From NCBI RefSeq assembly GCF_003097235.1, contig NZ_QEQQ01000012.1, positions 62,001-126,000 of the forward strand: 64,000 bases of DNA. The letters are read 5' to 3'. The stretch comes from Pseudomonas sp. CC120222-01a (lineage in GTDB: Bacteria > Pseudomonadota > Gammaproteobacteria > Pseudomonadales > Pseudomonadaceae). The notes under the pieces were generated by a model. That model worked only from the letters and a program-made list of their open reading frames with translations, was not told the DNA's origin and did not search any database. Of this stretch, positions 49,551 through 57,182 are shown one piece after another. Numbering within the stretch: position 1 is the first letter of the stretch; each line of letters starts with the position of its first letter. The position numbers were made by a program, and so were the translations under genes.

Positions 49551-51020
49551 TTAACGGCTAATCGGCCTGCTCAACTCGGAAGTAGCGCCATCCGCAGTGG
49601 TCACCGTCGCCGTAAAGCTCTTCAGCCCGCCGATATTCCCCAGCACCTGGGCAAACCGCGCCTGCCCCTGCTCATCACTGTTCACCAGCACATCTCCCAG
49701 ATATTGCTCTGCCTCGGTCCCCTCTGCCTGGGCATTGCCAAACACCTCGATGCGCAACAGGCTCGACACCGGCCCCTGCACCTCGCCTCGCAGCACATTG
49801 CCGTCCAGCGCGATCAGCCGTGGCGGTTGCTGGTTGTGGTTGGGCAGCGGCTGGCACGGCTTGGGCTCGCCCTTGGCATCGCAGATGATCGCCTGATCCT
49901 TCTTCGGCAAATCTGCGCCGACGCCACGCGAGCCTACATACAAGGCATGGGCTTGGGCCGGTACGCCGAACACGATGGCGCCGGTGCGCTGGTTCGGCAC
50001 GCACGAACCACCGGCCTCGCAGCGGCGGATGTCCTGGCTGTTGCCCCAGATGCGGTTGCCGCTCAGGCGCGTGGCGGTGACGTCAGGTTCCGGGCGCAGG
50101 GCCACGCCGATGCGGTTGCCGTGGATCAGGTTGCCGTCGAGGATGTTGCCTTCGCCGGTGACGCTGACGCCGATCGAGTTGCCGCTGAAGGTGTTGGCGC
50201 CGAGGTAGTTGCGCTTGCCCCAGTTGATCTGCAGGCCGTCGGAGTAGTTCTCGAAGCGGTTGCGCACCACGCTGTTGTCGTTGCCCAGCAGGATCTCGAT
50301 GCCCTGGGACGGCTCGGGGTTGGCCGGGGTCGAGCGGAACAGGTTGTCGGCCACCAGGTTGAATGCTGCGCCACGGGTCAGTTCCAGGCCATCGCCGTTG
50401 TCGATCAGCTGGTTGCGCAGCACCTTGTTGTTGACCGTGGTGGTGGCGGTCGGGTTGCCGGCACCATCGTCGCCCGTGAGCATGATGCCGGCGCCGCCTT
50501 TGTTGGCGACGATGCGGTTGTCTTCGATGACGTTGCCGCTGGCGCGGTTGACCAGGATGCCGATGCAGAAGTTGCGCACCTCCAGGCCACTCAGGTGCAC
50601 GCCCTGGGTGTCACGCAGTACCAACCCGGGGTTGGTGGTGGTGCGTACGTTGGTGCCGAACTGGCCGGGCAGGGCGCCGGGGCAGGTGCGCACGCCCTGA
50701 TCCTTGATGTAACCCGAGCCGTCGATAGCGATGTATTGACCGTCACGGGCCCAGGGCAGGCCGCTGATCTGCACCGGGCCCTTGATTTCCGGCAAGGCGC
50801 GGGCCGGGCGAATCACATAGGGCGGCTTGCCTACGGCAGCGATCTCGATGCGGTAGTGGCCGGGGTTCTGGTTGCTGGTTTCGATGGCCCAGCGCAGGGT
50901 GCCGGGTTGGCCATCGTCGGCATAGCGCTCGACCTTCAGGGTTTCGCTGGCCGGTACGGCGGCCAGGGCAGGCAAGGGCAACAACGGCAAGAAAGCCGCA
51001 AGCAGGGGCATCAGACGCAT
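49551..51020 (-). CDS. Exported right-handed beta-helix protein (NosD/pectate-lyase-like repeats)
   Basis: A 489-residue exported protein. The signal peptide MRLMPLLAAFLPLLPLPALA (cleavage near ALA-A) is followed by a CSLREA-like opening (ADDGQPGTLRWAIETSNQNPG). About ten beta-helix coils come next, in which short N-rich turns recur: NVIEDNRIVANKGG, NKVLRNQLIDNGDGLEL, NSVVRNRFENYSDGLQI, NYLGANTFSGNSIGV, NILDGNLIHGNRIGV. The C-terminal part is an Ig-like fold (RIEVFGNAQAEGTEAEQYLGD). Likely periplasmic or surface carbohydrate binding or cleavage; no catalytic residues can be assigned. Confidence 0.82.
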   Translation of the reverse strand: MRLMPLLAAFLPLLPLPALAAVPASETLKVERYADDGQPGTLRWAIETSNQNPGHYRIEIAAVGKPPYVIRPARALPEIKGPVQISGLPWARDGQYIAIDGSGYIKDQGVRTCPGALPGQFGTNVRTTTNPGLVLRDTQGVHLSGLEVRNFCIGILVNRASGNVIEDNRIVANKGGAGIMLTGDDGAGNPTATTTVNNKVLRNQLIDNGDGLELTRGAAFNLVADNLFRSTPANPEPSQGIEILLGNDNSVVRNRFENYSDGLQINWGKRNYLGANTFSGNSIGVSVTGEGNILDGNLIHGNRIGVALRPEPDVTATRLSGNRIWGNSQDIRRCEAGGSCVPNQRTGAIVFGVPAQAHALYVGSRGVGADLPKKDQAIICDAKGEPKPCQPLPNHNQQPPRLIALDGNVLRGEVQGPVSSLLRIEVFGNAQAEGTEAEQYLGDVLVNSDEQGQARFAQVLGNIGGLKSFTATVTTADGATSELSRPISR

Positions 51021-51242
51021 GGGGCAAATATCCGGAAACTGTTGTTTTTATACGCAGGTTGGCAGCGATTCTAGGGCAGCCGTCGGGCCTTGAGCAGTGA
51101 GGTTGGCCTATTCGGTGCGGTATTCGCCCGCTGATTCGCCGTTCGGCTTGGGCCAGGCAAATTGATTGAAACTCTTTCGCAAGGTCCCCGGTCCACCGAC
51201 TGTCGACACGGTCCACGTGTCTCCATTTGCAGGAGATTTGCC

Positions 51243-51422
51243 ATGAGCGGCACCAAAGACAAAGCGAAAGGCCTGGCCAACGAAGCGATTGGTAACATCA
51301 AGCAGGGCGTCGGCAAGGTGACCGATAACGACAAGCTGCGGGCAGAAGGCAAGGCCCAGGAACTGAAGGGCGAGGCGCAGCAGATCAAGGGCAACGTGAA
51401 GGATGCTGTGAAGAAGCCTTGA
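51243..51422 (+). CDS. CsbD-family stress protein
   Basis: A 59-residue hydrophilic CsbD-like protein (KDKAKGLANEAIGNIKQGVG then LRAEGKAQELKGEAQQIKGN), the usual Lys/Glu/Ala/Gly-rich helical repeat pattern. AGGAGA precedes the ATG. In many bacteria such proteins are made in general stress or stationary phase; their mechanism is unknown. A single REP-like hairpin follows the stop. The upstream gap 51021-51242 holds a GACACG/CGTGTC inverted repeat near 51205-51220 and nothing else I can name. Confidence 0.88.
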   Translation: MSGTKDKAKGLANEAIGNIKQGVGKVTDNDKLRAEGKAQELKGEAQQIKGNVKDAVKKP

Positions 51423-51433
51423 TCTGAGGTGGC

Positions 51434-51480
51434 CTGTTCCGGCCCTTTCGCGCCGAACCGCCGCGAAGAGGCCGGAACAG
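51434..51480. repeat. Long hairpin, degenerate REP pair
   Basis: CCTGTTCCGGCC...CGCG and CGCG...GGCCGGAACAG form a long stem around a short CCGAACCGC centre just after the CsbD stop. It looks like two REP outer halves joined with the central parts deleted, and may act as a transcription-end hairpin. Confidence 0.7.
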
Positions 51481-51583
51481 CTTCAGGCATTTTCTTCTGG
51501 CATGTCCGGGAGCAGTACATCATCGGCGTGGTCTATTAGACTTACCCGTTGTACTCAAGAATCAAGCGGCGAAAGGAGACGCT

Positions 51584-52537
51584 ATGATTTTCCCCGACCT
51601 GCGCGGCCTGCCCCTGCACCGCGTGCTGGTACGCACCGTCAAGGAATTCCTCGACGACGAGATGTCGACCTATGCGTCCGCGCTGGCCTACCAGATGCTG
51701 TTTTCGCTATTCCCGTTCCTGCTGTTCCTGATCGCCCTGATTGGCTTCCTGCACCTGCCGGACTTCTTTTCCTGGTTGCGCCTGCAATCGGAACTGGTGC
51801 TGCCGCCTCAGGCCCTGGAGCAGGTGAACCCGGTCATTGACCAGTTGCAGCAGTCCAAGGGCGGGCTGCTGTCGGTGGGTATCGTCATCGCCCTGTGGAC
51901 CGCTTCGGCCGGCGTGCGCCTGATGATGAGCGCCATGAATGCCGCTTACGACGTGCCCGAGGGACGCCCGGTGTGGAAGCGCATTCCACTGTCGATCATC
52001 TACACCATCGGCATCGCCGGCATGCTGCTCTCGTCAGCTGCGTTGATGGTGCTGGGGCCGCAGGTGATGGAGTGGATCGCTTCGCAAGTCGGCCTGCAGG
52101 AAGTGATCGTCACCATCTGGACCGTGCTGCGCTGGCCGGCGATCATCATCCTGATGATGGTCGCGGTGGCCTTGATCTATTACGTGATGCCGGATGTGAA
52201 GCAGAAGTTTCGCTTCATCACCCCCGGCTCGGTGCTGGCGGTAGTAGTATGGATCATCGCCTCCCTGGGCTTTGCCTACTACGTCAAGACCTTTGCCGAC
52301 TACAACGCCATGTATGGCAGCATCGGTGCGATCATCGTGCTGTTGCTGTACTTCTACATCTCTGCCGCCGTGCTGTTGCTGGGGGCGGAAATGAATGCGG
52401 TGATCGAGCACATGTCGAGCCAGGGCAAGAACCCGGGCGAGAAGGATTTCGAGGGCGTCAAACCTCAGGAAACCATCACCGTGCTCGGCCATGAACACCC
52501 GGTCGAGCCTGAACCGACCGAGCCGAACCCGCGATGA
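51584..52537 (+). CDS. YihY/BrkB-family inner-membrane protein
   Basis: A 317-residue membrane protein of the YihY/BrkB family with six predicted helices. Signatures are YASALAYQMLFSLFPFLLFLIALIG near the N terminus, TASAGVRLMMSAMNAAYDVPEGRPVWKRI in the middle, and the closing FADYNAMYGSIGAIIVLLLYFYISAAVLLLGAEMNAVIE. AAGGAG precedes the ATG. Its stop overlaps the start of the peptide deformylase gene, so the two are co-translated. Function unsettled; the old ribonuclease BN label is not supported. Confidence 0.9.
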   Translation: MIFPDLRGLPLHRVLVRTVKEFLDDEMSTYASALAYQMLFSLFPFLLFLIALIGFLHLPDFFSWLRLQSELVLPPQALEQVNPVIDQLQQSKGGLLSVGIVIALWTASAGVRLMMSAMNAAYDVPEGRPVWKRIPLSIIYTIGIAGMLLSSAALMVLGPQVMEWIASQVGLQEVIVTIWTVLRWPAIIILMMVAVALIYYVMPDVKQKFRFITPGSVLAVVVWIIASLGFAYYVKTFADYNAMYGSIGAIIVLLLYFYISAAVLLLGAEMNAVIEHMSSQGKNPGEKDFEGVKPQETITVLGHEHPVEPEPTEPNPR

Positions 52538-53070
52538 TCCGTGACATTCTCAAGATGGGCGACGAGCGCTTGCTACGCATTGCCCCACCCGTGCCTGAAC
52601 ATCTGATCGGCAGCGCCGAGCTGCAGCAGCTGATCGATGACATGTTCGAAACCATGCGCCATGTCGGCGGCGTGGGCCTGGCGGCACCGCAGATCGGTAT
52701 CGACCTGCAACTGGTGATCTTCGGCTTCGAGCGCAGCGAACGTTACCCGGATGCCGAACCGGTGCCGCAGACCATTCTGCTCAACCCGGTGATCACCCCG
52801 CTGACCACGGAGATCGAGGACGGTTGGGAAGGCTGCCTGTCGGTGCCAGGCCTGCGTGGTGTGGTGCCACGCTACAAGCACATCAGCTACGAAGGTATCG
52901 ATCCGCAGGGTAATCCGATCAGCCGGTTTGCCGATGGTTTTCATGCGCGGGTGGTGCAGCACGAATGCGACCACCTGATCGGCCGCCTCTACCCCTCGCG
53001 TATCCAGGACTTTGCCAAGTTCGGCTACACCGATGTGCTGTTCCCCGGGCTGGATGACAGCGACGATTGA
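52534..53070 (+). CDS. def: Peptide deformylase
   Basis: Removes the formyl group from new protein N termini. 178 residues with the three deformylase motifs: GVGLAAPQIG (46-55), EGCLSVPG (99-106, metal ligand C101) and HECDH (143-147, H143 and H147 ligands, E144 catalytic). It starts inside the stop of the YihY-family gene (ATGA). Since the housekeeping def normally sits with fmt near the origin, this is probably a second copy. Its 3' end overlaps the convergent GNAT gene by 46 bp. Confidence 0.94.
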   Translation: MIRDILKMGDERLLRIAPPVPEHLIGSAELQQLIDDMFETMRHVGGVGLAAPQIGIDLQLVIFGFERSERYPDAEPVPQTILLNPVITPLTTEIEDGWEGCLSVPGLRGVVPRYKHISYEGIDPQGNPISRFADGFHARVVQHECDHLIGRLYPSRIQDFAKFGYTDVLFPGLDDSDD

Positions 53071-53474
53071 GCCCGCACCATGGCCAGCAGGCTTTTGCTG
53101 CGCTGGTAGCGTTGCAGGCGCGAGGCCAGGGCTTCGGGCAGTTGCTCGGTGATGCTGAAGCCAAGGCGCTGGTAATAGGTTGTGAGGTCGGGGTGGCAGA
53201 ACAGCCAGGTCGGGCCACTGTGCCCGGCCAGTGCCGCCTCGACCAACTGCGCGGCCACGCCACGCTTGCGCTGCTGCGGGGCGACGAACAGCCCGGTGAG
53301 CCAGTGGCCGTCGGCGACGGCACTGAGGCAAAGGCCGGCAACGATCCCGTCGCTGCGCGCCACCCATGATTCACCATCATTGGCTGCGCGCATGCGCGAA
53401 CCCTGCTGTTTGTAGAAGTGTTCGAGCAATCGACGCTCGGGGCCGATGAGCAGGGTGCAATGCAGGGCAGTCAT
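53025..53474 (-). CDS. GNAT-family N-acetyltransferase
   Basis: A 149-residue GNAT acetyltransferase. The acetyl-CoA pyrophosphate loop is QQRKRGVAAQLVEAAL (about 67-82), preceded by the strand HWLTGLFVAP and followed by the beta-5/alpha-4 segment PDLTTYYQRLGFSITEQ. Substrate unknown. Its last 46 bases overlap the end of the deformylase gene on the other strand. The start is the ATG at 53474. Confidence 0.85.
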   Translation of the reverse strand: MTALHCTLLIGPERRLLEHFYKQQGSRMRAANDGESWVARSDGIVAGLCLSAVADGHWLTGLFVAPQQRKRGVAAQLVEAALAGHSGPTWLFCHPDLTTYYQRLGFSITEQLPEALASRLQRYQRSKSLLAMVRAQSSLSSSPGNSTSV

Positions 53475-53590
53475 GGGATGTACCTGGAGCGGATGGCTCT
53501 AGCCCGGTGATTCCAGGCTATCGAGCCGTTTGGCTTTGTCGCAGATTGTTGCAAATCCTGCAAGGGTGAATGTCCGAGTTCAGGGTTCAA

Positions 53591-53682
53591 CTATTCCCGG
53601 CCAGGAGTAGAATTTTACCTATTCCCACTGGCAGTAGACGAAGCGGGATCGGTACTTCGTGTCATCTTCGCAGTCGATGACA
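53591..53682. promoter_or_regulatory. Repeats upstream of the DUF2790 gene
   Basis: CTATTCCC occurs at 53591-53598 and 53619-53626 (28-bp period), each followed by AGTAGA six to seven bases on. Further on, TGTCATC (53660-53666) and GATGACA (53676-53682) form a perfect inverted repeat with a 9-bp spacer. Together they occupy the 276-bp gap before the gene and suggest tight regulation. Confidence 0.45.
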
Positions 53683-53750
53683 ACTTCTCCGCGCCAATGA
53701 CGGCATCAGAAGTCACGCGATCAGCTGGATTGTTTTAAAGGCCAAACCCC

Positions 53751-54008
53751 ATGAAACCATTACTGATTCTTGCACTGGTCGGTATGTCCTCGTTCGCCCT
53801 CGCCGATGAGGCCAAACCGGTCTCCAGCGAGCCTGTGGCCCAGCAGTACGACTATTCCATGAACCTCGACATCAAACGGGTGATCAACCTGTCGACCATC
53901 CCCAATGTCTGCGAAGTGGTACCTGCGACCATGACCTATGAAGACCATCATGGCCAGGTGCATACCATTCAGTACCGGGCGATGGGCGAAGGTTGCCAGC
54001 AGGGGTGA
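53751..54008 (+). CDS. DUF2790-family small exported protein
   Basis: An 85-residue periplasmic protein. Signal peptide MKPLLILALVGMSSFALA, then the DUF2790 pattern YDYSMNLDIKRVINLSTIPNVCEVVPATMTYEDHHG and a closing YRAMGEGC; the two cysteines may form a disulfide. The family is nearly confined to pseudomonads and its role is unknown. Some members respond to metals or phosphate. The repeats at 53591-53682 point to a dedicated regulator. Confidence 0.88.
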   Translation: MKPLLILALVGMSSFALADEAKPVSSEPVAQQYDYSMNLDIKRVINLSTIPNVCEVVPATMTYEDHHGQVHTIQYRAMGEGCQQG

Positions 54009-54072
54009 TCGCCCTACGTCAGCGGCCTCTTCGCGTTGAGCCGTAGCGAAGAAGCTGCTTGCGTCCCCTGTT

Positions 54073-55434
54073 TCATCGGCCCGTCAGTACCTTCTGTACC
54101 ACCTCCAGGCCTTGTTTCAGCTCAGCTCGGCTACCTGCTGCCGACAGGCTGATGCGCACGGCCTGCACTTCGATCGCGCCAATGGCAAACACACTGGCCG
54201 GGACGATCTCCACACCTTGCTCGCGACATTGCCTGACCACCGCCTCGGCGCCCTGTGGCGTGCCCAGCCACGCGTGGGGCGAAGGTTGCCCGGTATTGTG
54301 CAGTCCATCACCCAGCAGTCTGCGTGCCAGGCGCCATCGCTCGGTAATTTCCGATTTCTGCCAGGCGAGCCGCCGTGCAGCGGTGCCATCTTCGATCCAT
54401 TGGCAAGCGATATCCAGGCTCAATGGCGACACCGACCAGTGGCTGGCCTGGGCATGCGGGTCAACCTGTGCCAGCAGCTTCGGGCTGGCCGCAATCCATC
54501 CCAAGCGCAGGCCAGCTGCCACTGTCTTGGACAGGCTGTTGATGTAAATCGCCTGCTCGCCCAGTAGTGGATAGAGCGGCGCTTGGTCACTGAATGCGCC
54601 ATACACATCATCCTCGATCAGCAACAGCCCCAGGCGTTTGACTACCTCGGCAATTGCCGCGCGGCGAGTATCCGTCATGCAGGCGCCCGTGGGGTTGTGC
54701 AGGGTCGGTGTGGTCACCAGCACGCGGGCACCGCTGGCGCGCGCCACACGGTCCAGGTCATCGGGCCGCAGGCCTTGGTCGTCAAGTGCCACACCATGCA
54801 CCGGCAGGCGCAGTTGCCGACAGGCCGCCTTGATGCCCGGTGCGGTCAGGGCCTCGAGCATGACCGGCTCGCCAGCCTGGCAGAACGACTGCAGCACCAG
54901 TGTCAGCGCTTGCTGGGCTGCACCACACAGCAACAGCTCGTCCGCTGAAAGGGCCAGGCCGCGGTTTGCCATCCACTGGGCGCCACGAATCCGCCCAAGC
55001 AGCAACTGCTCGGGGCCCAGGTAATGATCGAGCAAGTTGTTGTCGGGGCGTTTCAGCAGGCTGCGCAAGCTGTCTTGCAAGTCATGGTTGTGCGGGTCGG
55101 CTACCGGGACGTTGGTCGACAGGTCGATCAGCGGGCGCTGCCCGTCGTGATGCTTGATGCGGAACAACGTCGCTTCCTTGCTGCCTGCCAGCACGTAAGT
55201 GCCGCGGCCCACTTCGCCAGCCACCAGGTGGCGCGCGGCAGCTTCGCGGTAGGCCTGCTGGGTGGTACTCGGGTTGAGGCCCAGTTTCCAGGCCAGCCGG
55301 CGTTGCGGGGGCAGGCGGTCACCCACCTTGAGGGTGCCGCTTTCGATGGCTTGGGCAATGGCATCGACCAAGGCGAGATATCGGGGTTGGTCATCGTCGA
55401 CCAGCTGCGGGATCCACACGAAATTGCTACCCAT
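54073..55434 (-). CDS. MocR-type GntR/aminotransferase regulator
   Basis: A 453-residue fusion regulator. The N-terminal GntR winged helix is about residues 12-80 (DAIAQAIESGTLKVGDRLPPQRRLAWKLGLNPSTTQQAYREA). The rest is a fold-type I aminotransferase domain with PLP lysine K303 (NSLSKTVAAGLRLGW) and TPTLHNPTGACM. MocR proteins sense an amino acid or PLP through that domain. It is divergent from a PLP-dependent dehydratase, its likely target. The start at 55434 (MGSNFVWIPQL) fits the family opening, though in-frame ATGs exist at 55455 and 55488. A direct repeat covers this start. Confidence 0.92.
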   Translation of the reverse strand: MGSNFVWIPQLVDDDQPRYLALVDAIAQAIESGTLKVGDRLPPQRRLAWKLGLNPSTTQQAYREAAARHLVAGEVGRGTYVLAGSKEATLFRIKHHDGQRPLIDLSTNVPVADPHNHDLQDSLRSLLKRPDNNLLDHYLGPEQLLLGRIRGAQWMANRGLALSADELLLCGAAQQALTLVLQSFCQAGEPVMLEALTAPGIKAACRQLRLPVHGVALDDQGLRPDDLDRVARASGARVLVTTPTLHNPTGACMTDTRRAAIAEVVKRLGLLLIEDDVYGAFSDQAPLYPLLGEQAIYINSLSKTVAAGLRLGWIAASPKLLAQVDPHAQASHWSVSPLSLDIACQWIEDGTAARRLAWQKSEITERWRLARRLLGDGLHNTGQPSPHAWLGTPQGAEAVVRQCREQGVEIVPASVFAIGAIEVQAVRISLSAAGSRAELKQGLEVVQKVLTGR

Positions 55435-55460
55435 GCAATATAAGGTTGTACCCATACAAT
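55428..55460. promoter_or_regulatory. Direct repeat, probable MocR operator
   Basis: TACCCATGCAAT at 55428-55439 and TACCCATACAAT at 55449-55460 differ in one base and are spaced exactly 21 bp, two helical turns. They lie between the MocR gene and the divergent dehydratase. Direct repeats in phase are the usual MocR site. The first copy covers the MocR start codon. Confidence 0.6.
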
Positions 55461-55511
55461 GCCCGGCGCTTAGGATCGGATCAACCACCTACCGAAGAAG
55501 GGATGATCGCC

Positions 55512-56477
55512 ATGTTCGACCTTGTTGCCCTGCGCGAAGCCGCCGATTTCGTTCACCAGCACGTTCCGCCAACACCTCAGCGCGCCTGGCCGCTGCTGGC
55601 CGAGCGGGTCGGGTGCAAGCTGTGGGTCAAGCACGAAAACCATGCCCCCACCGGCGCCTTCAAGGTACGTGGCGGGTTGGTGTACGTGCGGTCGCTGCTG
55701 GCCACCGGCAAGCCACCGCGGGGCCTGGTCACCGCCACCCGTGGCAACCACGGCCAGAGCATGGCGCTGGCCGCGAGCCAGGCCGGCGTGCCGCTGGTGA
55801 TCGTGGTGCCCGAGGGCAACTCGAAAGAGAAGAACGCCGCCATGCGCGCACTGGGCGCCGAGCTGGTGGAGCACGGTGTCGACTTCGACGTGGCCCGCGA
55901 AGAGGCGGCCCGCCTGGCGGACGAACTGGGCTACGACATGGTGCCGTCGTTCCACCCTGAGCTGGTGCGCGGCGTGGCCACCTATGCCCTGGAGCTGTTC
56001 GAAGCCGTGGCCGACCTGGATTGCGTGTACGTGCCGATCGGCATGGGCTCGGGCATCTGCGGGCTGATCCAGGCGCGCAACCTGCTGGGGCTGAAGACCG
56101 AAATCGTCGGCGTGGTGTCCAGTGCGGCCGATGCCTATGCGCAGAGTTTCGAGCAGGGCCGCATCGTCACCACGGCCACGGCCGATACCTTTGCCGATGG
56201 CATGGCCTGCCGGGTACCGCACCCGGATGCATTTGCCCTGGTTCGCGAGCATGCTGCACGTATCGTGCGGGTCACCGACAGCGAAGTGGCAGCGGCCATG
56301 CGCATCTATCACGAAACCACCCACAACACCGCTGAAGGTGCCGGTGCTGCGGCGCTGGCGGCGTTGCTGCAAGAGCGCGAGCGCCAGGCCGGCAAGCGCG
56401 TGGCCGTGGTGCTGAGCGGGGCCAATGTGGATCGCGAGCGTTATGCGCAGGTGCTGGCGTGTACTGAAAAATCCTGA
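55512..56477 (+). CDS. Threonine/serine dehydratase-like PLP enzyme
   Basis: A 321-residue fold-type II PLP enzyme. K51 in PTGAFKVRGG is the PLP lysine, TRGNHGQSMALA follows as the substrate/phosphate-side loop, and GMGSGICGLI is the glycine loop for PLP phosphate. There is no C-terminal ACT domain, so it resembles catabolic or unregulated threonine/serine dehydratases rather than IlvA. The ATG at 55512 has AAGGG about 8 bases before. It is controlled, by position, by the divergent MocR regulator. Exact substrate (L-threonine, L-serine or a hydroxylated analogue) is not determined. Confidence 0.88.
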   Translation: MFDLVALREAADFVHQHVPPTPQRAWPLLAERVGCKLWVKHENHAPTGAFKVRGGLVYVRSLLATGKPPRGLVTATRGNHGQSMALAASQAGVPLVIVVPEGNSKEKNAAMRALGAELVEHGVDFDVAREEAARLADELGYDMVPSFHPELVRGVATYALELFEAVADLDCVYVPIGMGSGICGLIQARNLLGLKTEIVGVVSSAADAYAQSFEQGRIVTTATADTFADGMACRVPHPDAFALVREHAARIVRVTDSEVAAAMRIYHETTHNTAEGAGAAALAALLQERERQAGKRVAVVLSGANVDRERYAQVLACTEKS

Positions 56478-56496
56478 ATGGATATCGGGGAAAAAG

Positions 56497-56517
56497 TGCT
56501 ATCTTAATTTGATAGCA
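56497..56517. promoter_or_regulatory. hicAB operator/promoter palindrome
   Basis: TGCTATC-TTAATTT-GATAGCA, a perfect 7-bp inverted repeat with an AT spacer, ends 8 bp before the hicA start. A ribbon-helix-helix HicB would bind such a site and repress the operon. Confidence 0.65.
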
Positions 56518-56524
56518 TTTTCCG

Positions 56525-56779
56525 ATGAACACTCGATACCGAAAAATCTACGACGCTATCTTCAGGACGCCCACCACGGCCTCATTGGCGTTTGCCGAGG
56601 TTGAAGCGCTGGTGCTTCACCTCGGCGGGCAAGTGCTGGAGCGACAAGGCTCCAGGGTCAAGCTGGTGCTTGGCGGCCAGAGCTGGAGGTGCCATCGCCC
56701 CCATCCCGGCAAGGAAGCCAAACGGTATCAGATTGAAGAAGCCCGCGAATTCTTGCTGCGGGCAGGAGTCAGCCTATGA
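56525..56779 (+). CDS. hicA: HicA-family toxin (mRNA interferase)
   Basis: An 84-residue HicA-type double-stranded-RNA-binding-fold toxin (RYRKIYDAIFRTPTTASLAFAE, then LHLGGQVLERQGSRVKLVL and HRPHPGKEAKRYQIEEAREFLLRAG). The canonical G-S-H catalytic motif reads G42-S43-R44 here; histidines H57 and H60 in HRPHPGK may replace it, as in the longer HicA subgroup. No Shine-Dalgarno precedes the ATG. It overlaps hicB by four bases. Toxicity is inferred from family, not shown. Confidence 0.88.
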   Translation: MNTRYRKIYDAIFRTPTTASLAFAEVEALVLHLGGQVLERQGSRVKLVLGGQSWRCHRPHPGKEAKRYQIEEAREFLLRAGVSL

Positions 56780-57108
56780 GTTGCATGCGCTACAAGGGCT
56801 ATGCCGCCCGTATCGAATACGATGAGCGTGACGACATTTTTGTGGGGCGTGTGCTGGGCATGCGCGACATCATCAGCTTTCACGCAAGCTCGGTGCCAGA
56901 GCTTCATGAAGCCTTCCGTGGGGCGCTGGAGGATTACCTGGCCGATTGCGCCGAGCAGGGCATCACCCCGGAGAAACCCGCGTCTGGCAAGGTCATGCTG
57001 CGCATTCGCCCAGAGGTGCATGCGGCTGCCAGTGTTGCCGCCCGCGCTGCCGGCAAAAGCCTTAACCAGTGGGCCGATGAGGTGTTCGAGCAGGCGGCTC
57101 TGGCTTGA
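56776..57108 (+). CDS. hicB: HicB-family antitoxin with ribbon-helix-helix
   Basis: A 110-residue antitoxin. The N-terminal partial RNase H-like HicB fold (YKGYAARIEYDERDDIFVGRVLG) binds the toxin. The C-terminal ribbon-helix-helix (GKVMLRIRPEVHAAASVAARAAGKSLNQWADEVF, cut here only for description) binds DNA. The ATG at 56776 overlaps the hicA stop, with AGGAG upstream. The palindrome at 56497-56517 is its likely operator. Confidence 0.92.
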   Translation: MSCMRYKGYAARIEYDERDDIFVGRVLGMRDIISFHASSVPELHEAFRGALEDYLADCAEQGITPEKPASGKVMLRIRPEVHAAASVAARAAGKSLNQWADEVFEQAALA

Positions 57109-57182
57109 TCGAACACCCTTCCATCCCATGACTGCTCGTGGCAGGCTCTACGGCGCCTGATTGCCCTGACTTCGAGTGTTCA

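Noticed and set aside
54009..54072. A REP-like hairpin after the DUF2790 gene (CTTCGC...GCGAAG)
   Set aside because: Only a degenerate half with a partial stem remains; too weak to list as a repeat with confidence.
56525..57108. hicAB region considered as a genomic island boundary
   Set aside because: No integrase, tRNA, direct repeat ends or clear base-composition change; neighbouring genes look native.
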